From contig NZ_CP061274.1 of assembly GCF_014775655.1 (NCBI RefSeq), forward strand, positions 1,612,001 to 1,676,000: a stretch of DNA of 64,000 nucleotides. Reading direction: 5' to 3'. The notes under the pieces were generated by a model. It did not search any database, had not been told where the DNA came from, and saw only the letters and a list, made by a program, of their open reading frames with translations. The translations under genes and the position numbers were made by a program. The stretch is from Clavibacter zhangzhiyongii (GTDB lineage Bacteria; Actinomycetota; Actinomycetes; Actinomycetales; Microbacteriaceae). Positions 62,716 through 64,000 of the stretch are shown here, in pieces; within the stretch, counting starts at the first letter, position 1, and every line of letters starts with the position of its first letter.

Positions 62716-64000
62716 CTAGATGCCCAGGTCGGCGTCGAAGGCGCCGGCCTCGAGGCGGTTCTTCACGGCCACGAGGAAGCGCGACGCGTCCGCGCCGTCG
62801 ACGATCCGGTGGTCGTAGGAGAGCGCGAGGTACACCGTCGACCGGATGGCGATCGTGTCCTGGCCGTCCGCCGTGATGACCACGGGGCGCTTGGTGACGA
62901 TGCCGGTTCCGAGGATGGCCGACTGGGGCAGGAACACCACGGGGGTGTCGAACAGCGCGCCGCGCGAGCCCGTGTTGGTCAGCGTGAACGTGCCACCGGC
63001 CAGCTCGTCGGGCGACAGCTTGTTGTCGCGCGTGCGGGCGGCGAGGTCCGCGATCTCCGTCGCGAACTGCGCCAGGTTCTTGCCCTCGGCGTTCTTCACC
63101 ACGGGGGTGAGCAGACCGCGCTCGGTGTCGACGGCGATGCTGATGTTCTCGTGGTCCGGGTAGACGATGCTGTCCCCGTCGACCGTCGCGTTGACGACCG
63201 GGTAGGCCTTCAGGGCCTCGGCCGCCGCCAGGGCGAAGAAGGGGAGGAACGAGAGCTTGACGCCGGTCTTCTCGACGAAGTCCGCCTTCACGCGGTCGCG
63301 GAAGCGCGCCACCTTGGTGACGTCGACCTCGACGACGGACGTGAGCTGCGCGGTGGACTGCATGGACACGACGGCCCGGTCCGCGATCAGCTTGCGCATC
63401 CGCGACATCTTCGCCGTGGTGCCGCGCAGCGGCGACGTCTCCAGCGGGGCGGTCGCGGGAGCGACCGGAGCCGACGCGGGCGCGGCGCTGGCGGCCGACG
63501 CGGCAGCCTCCGCCGCGGCGAGCACGTCCTCCTTGCGGATGCGACCGCCGACACCCGTGCCGGTGACCGAGGCGATGTCGACGCCGCGCTCGTTGGCGAG
63601 CTTGCGCACGAGCGGGGTGACGTACCCCGCGTTGCCGGAGGCTGCGGGAGCCGGAGCGGCAGCAGGCGCTGCAGGAGCCGGCGCGGGGGCGGCCGCGACG
63701 GGAGCCGGCGCGGGGGCCGCGGGCGCGGGAGCGGGGGTCCCGGCCGGCGCGGGCGCCTCCTGCTGGACGGCGGGAGCCGGCTCCGGCTCGACGGGAGCGG
63801 GGGCCTCGGAGTCGTCGTCGGCCTCGGTCGACGGCGTGACGGTGTCCTCCACGGCCTCCTCGACCGGAGCGTCCTGCTTCGTCTCCTCGGCGGCGGGCTC
63901 CTCGGCGGGCGCGTCGCCGCCGCCGGAGCCGTCGCCGATCCTCACGAGGACGGCGCCGACCTCGACGGTCTCGTCCTCCTGGACCAGGATCTCCTCGATC
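62716..64000 (-). CDS. sucB: Dihydrolipoamide acyltransferase, E2 of 2-oxoacid dehydrogenase (5' partial)
   Basis: C-terminal 428 residues or so; the gene runs off the window. The first visible residues ([23 protein letters not shown]) are the end of a lipoyl domain. Then come a Pro/Ala/Glu-rich linker (about 35-120), the peripheral-subunit-binding domain [20 protein letters not shown]...GRIRKEDV, and the catalytic domain with the active-site loop [19 protein letters not shown]. In actinobacteria this protein serves both 2-oxoglutarate and pyruvate complexes, so sucB is the usual name. Which complex it serves cannot be told here. Confidence 0.92.
   Translation of the reverse strand, partial: IEEILVQEDETVEVGAVLVRIGDGSGGGDAPAEEPAAEETKQDAPVEEAVEDTVTPSTEADDDSEAPAPVEPEPAPAVQQEAPAPAGTPAPAPAAPAPAPVAAAPAPAPAAPAAAPAPAASGNAGYVTPLVRKLANERGVDIASVTGTGVGGRIRKEDVLAAAEAAASAASAAPASAPVAPATAPLETSPLRGTTAKMSRMRKLIADRAVVSMQSTAQLTSVVEVDVTKVARFRDRVKADFVEKTGVKLSFLPFFALAAAEALKAYPVVNATVDGDSIVYPDHENISIAVDTERGLLTPVVKNAEGKNLAQFATEIADLAARTRDNKLSPDELAGGTFTLTNTGSRGALFDTPVVFLPQSAILGTGIVTKRPVVITADGQDTIAIRSTVYLALSYDHRIVDGADASRFLVAVKNRLEAGAFDADLGI

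Noticed and set aside
63630-63900. Pro/Ala/Glu repeats in sucB
   Set aside because: Normal flexible linker between lipoyl, binding and catalytic domains of E2 enzymes.

Overview
The window is about 73% GC with dense gene packing, GTGA/ATGA stop-start overlaps and many promoters whose -10 hexamer sits 6-8 bases before the start codon (leaderless style). Gene content (actinobacterial PpgK, FasR-fabDH-acpP-fabF, GlnA1/GlnA2/GlnE, BioYMN, DUF3145, DUF4191, homodimeric AceE) points to a high-GC actinobacterium. Gene order and the GDP-fucose polysaccharide locus suggest Microbacteriaceae, probably the Clavibacter group; the genus is inference, not shown.

Layout. 1-4129: iron/siderophore-type ABC importer with an overlapping MFS gene. 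4183-7318: tRNA-Asn, peptide deformylase, DMT-type membrane protein, glycosyltransferase. 7329-12373: a CAT-anticodon tRNA whose 3' half (43 bp, one mismatch) is repeated at 12331-12373, bracketing a 5-kb lower-GC insertion. Its cargo is a TIR-domain gene, a two-gene unknown module and a Shedu (SduA, DUF4263) nuclease. No integrase is visible. This compact defence cassette is the most interesting part of the window.

12642-30905: polysaccharide locus with two acyltransferases, GDP-mannose dehydratase and GDP-fucose synthase, a WcaF-like acetyltransferase, six glycosyltransferases, a Wzx-type flippase, a Wzy/ligase-type protein and an initiating phosphosugar transferase. 31044-36165: small conserved genes, cold-shock protein, family-A polymerase-like protein, DUF1684, PadR and DUF3145. 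36259-43962: type II fatty acid synthesis operon with its PucR-type regulator, then aceE. 44219-48211: peroxiredoxin, membrane protein, tRNA-Val, and a TetR regulator divergent from bioYMN with two 13-bp operators. 48302-52636: Nif3-like protein, degenerate zinc-ribbon protein, RNase P RNA, ppgK and panB. 52722-58765: nitrogen assimilation (glnA2, glnE, glnA1) with a four-half-site GlnR-type box. 58847-64000: RDD protein, J-domain membrane protein, DUF4191, a pseudokinase and the C-terminal part of the 2-oxoacid dehydrogenase E2.

The core genes are conserved housekeeping. The accessory signal lies in the tRNA-borne island and, to a lesser degree, the polysaccharide locus.
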